Assembly: GCA_003024985.2 (NCBI GenBank)
Contig: PXIH01S0016213.1
Reading direction: 5' to 3' (one strand)
Length of the DNA: 10,436 nucleotides
Source: Euperipatoides rowelli
Taxonomy: Eukaryota; Onychophora; Udeonychophora; Euonychophora; Peripatopsidae
The stretch's first letter is position 1; each line of letters opens with the position of its first letter. The notes beneath the pieces are model-generated. The model was not told the origin of the DNA and made no database searches. It saw only the letters and a list, made by a program, of their open reading frames with translations. The position numbers and the translations under genes are program-made. Below, piece after piece: positions 9,285-10,436 of this stretch.

Positions 9285-9294
9285 TACAACTCTG
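9285..9294 (-). repeat. hAT-like terminal inverted repeat, right
   Basis: TACAACTCTG is the exact reverse complement of 2399-2408. Confidence 0.65.
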
Positions 9295-9302
9295 ATTAAT
9301 GC
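9295..9302 (+). repeat. 8-bp target-site duplication, right copy (hAT-like element)
   Basis: ATTAATGC directly follows the right terminus and matches ATCAATGC at 2391-2398 at 7 of 8 positions. Confidence 0.65.
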
Positions 9303-9346
9303 TATTTTCACACACAAACAGGAAATGATTTATAAGCACCACTCAG

Positions 9347-9442
9347 GAGAATAGGGGTTCTGGAGTCACTTCCGGTTCTGGTCTGGAATTTCCCATAATT
9401 CACCAGACCGGAACTGGATGTGACTCCAGAACCTCCATTTTC
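9347..9442. repeat. GC-richer inverted repeat (hairpin)
   Basis: The arm 9356-9386 pairs with 9403-9433, 31 bp with three mismatches, across a 16-nt spacer. Weaker pairing continues outward to about 9347 and 9442. Core words are GGTTCTGGAGTCAC and its partner GTGACTCCAGAACC. The base composition stands out from the AT-rich surroundings. It could be a small MITE-like element or the remains of a foldback; no flanking duplication was found. Confidence 0.8.
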
Positions 9443-9514
9443 TATCTACTTGTGCCTTCAATAAAAAATTGTAACAAATATTACAGTTTATTCTGATAGT
9501 TCAGCAATGATGAC

Positions 9515-9875
9515 CATTATACCAGCCGATGATTCACCATATGGCTTAGGTGCAATTATCTCACACATTACTCCAATGGTGAAGAACGACCAATTGCTTA
9601 TGCATCACGTTCATTATTAAGTCCCCCAAAAATTAATCACAATTTAAAAGAGGCCTTGGCTTTAATTTTTGCTGTAAAATGCTCACATAAATTCATCTTT
9701 GGAAGGAAATTTACCATGCTCACTGACCATAAGCCTATTCTTCTTGTGAAAAAGTCAATTCCAATTCTTGCAGCAGCCCATTTATAATGGTGAGCTTTAA
9801 TCCTTGAAGATATACCAGCAAAACATAATAGCAATGTGGGCACACTTTCAACCCTTCATCTTCAGAGACCAGTCC
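9515..9875 (+). pseudogene. Ty3/gypsy pol remnant: RNase H region
   Basis: In Ty3/gypsy elements RNase H degrades the RNA strand during reverse transcription and lies between RT and integrase. A first piece reads DDSPYGLGAIISH (9528-9566). After a frame change near 9570-9581 the second piece carries PIAYASRSL, KEALALIFAV and, at 9722-9736, TDHKP, the family-typical motifs in the usual order. PAKHNSNV follows in the shifted region near 9822, resembling the end of the domain before the integrase. Stops interrupt the frame from about 9786, and a short deletion seems likely there. No RT, protease, gag or LTR was seen upstream, so this is an internal fragment. Reverse-strand open frames over 9637-9959 are shadows. 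Confidence 0.85.
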
Positions 9876-9959
9876 AATAACTCTTGTCTGGTAATTGCAT
9901 AAATTAAAGACTAATGTGAACTTGCTGTAGAAATACAAAATAACAAGATACTGTCTCAA

Positions 9960-10361
9960 ATTTTAACTTATACCAAATTAGGATGACTTAAGAAAAATTC
10001 CACAACTCCAGAGAAAAAAGAAGAAATTTCAATTTTGGAAAACTGTCTACTCTGGGTTGCTAGAGTAATAGTACCAGATAAATTATGATGACAACTTTTG
10101 CGAGAATTACACAGACATCATGGAGAATTACACAGACATCATGTCGGAATAGTTCACATGAAAATAATGGCACGTTCACTTTTCTGGTGGCTTGGAATAG
10201 ACATATATATTGAACTTACTGCACAAAAATGTCAAACCTGTGCCTTACATGCCAGACCCCCCCCCCCTCAGGTTACCACACATTCATGAGTCAAGCCTCT
10301 ACATACATGAATTCATTTAACTTTGCTGGCCTTATCGGTGGAAATTCAAGTATTTCCAATT
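9960..10361 (+). pseudogene. Ty3/gypsy pol remnant: integrase N-terminal region
   Basis: This continues the same pol remnant. ENCLLWVARVIVPDKL (about 10038-10085) matches the segment that precedes the integrase zinc domain. Two adjacent TGA stops follow at 10086-10091. From 10098 the frame is open to 10289 and carries ELHRHH, MKIMARSLFWWLGID and CQTC, a typical HHCC zinc-binding domain. A 21-bp in-frame duplication repeats the His part, and an 11-C run (10257-10267) follows the Cys pair. After a TGA at 10288-10290 and another near 10309 the reading frame shifts to FNFAGLIGG (about 10315-10341), which sits where the catalytic core should begin; the position usually held by the first catalytic Asp reads Asn. 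The core itself is missing. The remnant cannot be functional. Confidence 0.85.
10102..10143 (+). repeat. 21-bp perfect tandem duplication in integrase HHCC motif
   Basis: The 21-bp unit 10102-10122 is repeated exactly at 10123-10143. It encodes ELHRHH plus one residue twice in frame, so the His half of the zinc motif is doubled. Confidence 0.9.
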
Positions 10362-10436
10362 TAATCTGTGTATTTTGACTGTCAAGACATGACAATATAA
10401 ATAAATAGATACAATATACTGTGTAAAAAAAAAAAA
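10362..10436. other. AT-rich end of window with A-run
   Basis: No coding signal continues past the integrase remnant. The window closes with 12 A residues (10425-10436). Confidence 0.6.

Larger units (their letters stand above)
2399..9294. mobile_element. hAT-like DNA transposon, split by a nested LINE
   Basis: The two ends are an exact 10-bp inverted repeat, CAGAGTTGTA at 2399-2408 and TACAACTCTG at 9285-9294. Each is directly flanked by a near-identical octamer. hAT elements typically begin CAG(A/G)G and make 8-bp target duplications, which fits. Beyond the first 10 bp the ends share only GAGTC and AAGTC words, not a longer inverted repeat. The span is 6896 bp, of which 3541-8820 is a LINE insertion plus its second target-site copy. 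The original element would be about 1.6 kb. I find no transposase motif in the remaining interior (3009-3523 and 8821-9284), so it was probably non-autonomous. Family assignment rests on termini and duplication only. Confidence 0.6.

Noticed and set aside
9637-9959. Two overlapping reverse-strand frames
   Set aside because: They are antisense to clear RNase H coding remains of the Ty3/gypsy fragment.
9300-10436. LTRs or complete Ty3/gypsy element
   Set aside because: No terminal repeat, primer-binding site, gag, protease or RT was found; only RNase H and the start of integrase remain.
1-10436. Previously undescribed gene system
   Set aside because: Both strands were read for host genes and operon-like structure. 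Everything with coding signal belongs to known retroelement families; the interest lies in repeat architecture.

Overview
This is a gene-poor, strongly AT-rich piece of animal nuclear DNA built almost entirely from decayed repeats. I see no intact host gene, tRNA or rRNA. The mix of element types (a LINE with an APE-type endonuclease, a hAT-like DNA transposon, a Ty3/gypsy pol fragment, a long foldback repeat, C-runs followed by CA repeats, TA and TTTA microsatellites) points to a metazoan. An AT-rich invertebrate such as a cephalopod or another marine invertebrate is a weak guess; the species cannot be fixed from the sequence.

Layout. 1-1129 is AT-rich filler with a TA microsatellite and a short degenerate CCTAAC-like tract. 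About 1130-1698 is one long inverted repeat (arms of roughly 280 bp, almost no spacer) that could fold as a single hairpin. 1699-2390 is filler with a C-run/CA repeat.

The main structure is a nested insertion. CAGAGTTGTA at 2399-2408 is repeated exactly in inverted orientation at 9285-9294, and directly outside both copies are near-identical octamers (ATCAATGC and ATTAATGC). A CAGAG-type terminus with an 8-bp target-site duplication is the hallmark of hAT transposons, so 2399-9294 reads as one hAT-like element. Its left end has expanded into a 33-bp minisatellite (2428-3008) with a 120-bp higher-order period. A LINE of about 5.3 kb (3541-8803) sits inside it, bracketed by a 17-bp direct repeat with one mismatch (3524-3540 and 8804-8820). 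Removing the LINE leaves a hAT-like element of about 1.6 kb with no recognisable transposase, probably non-autonomous.

The LINE looks full length but dead. ORF1 (from ATG 4048) carries a broken Cys/His zinc-knuckle region, a Lys-rich stretch and an acidic tail. ORF2 carries the endonuclease (QET, GEDFN and SDH motifs), the reverse transcriptase (RPI, DLRKA, QGSP, YADD and GGLGL motifs) and a C-terminal Cys motif, with many frameshifts and stops. It is L1-like, possibly of the Tx1 group.

Right of the hAT-like element lie a GC-richer inverted repeat (9347-9442) and a Ty3/gypsy pol remnant (about 9515-10360) with RNase H and integrase zinc-binding remains, including an in-frame 21-bp tandem duplication in the integrase HHCC motif. 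The window ends in an A-run.
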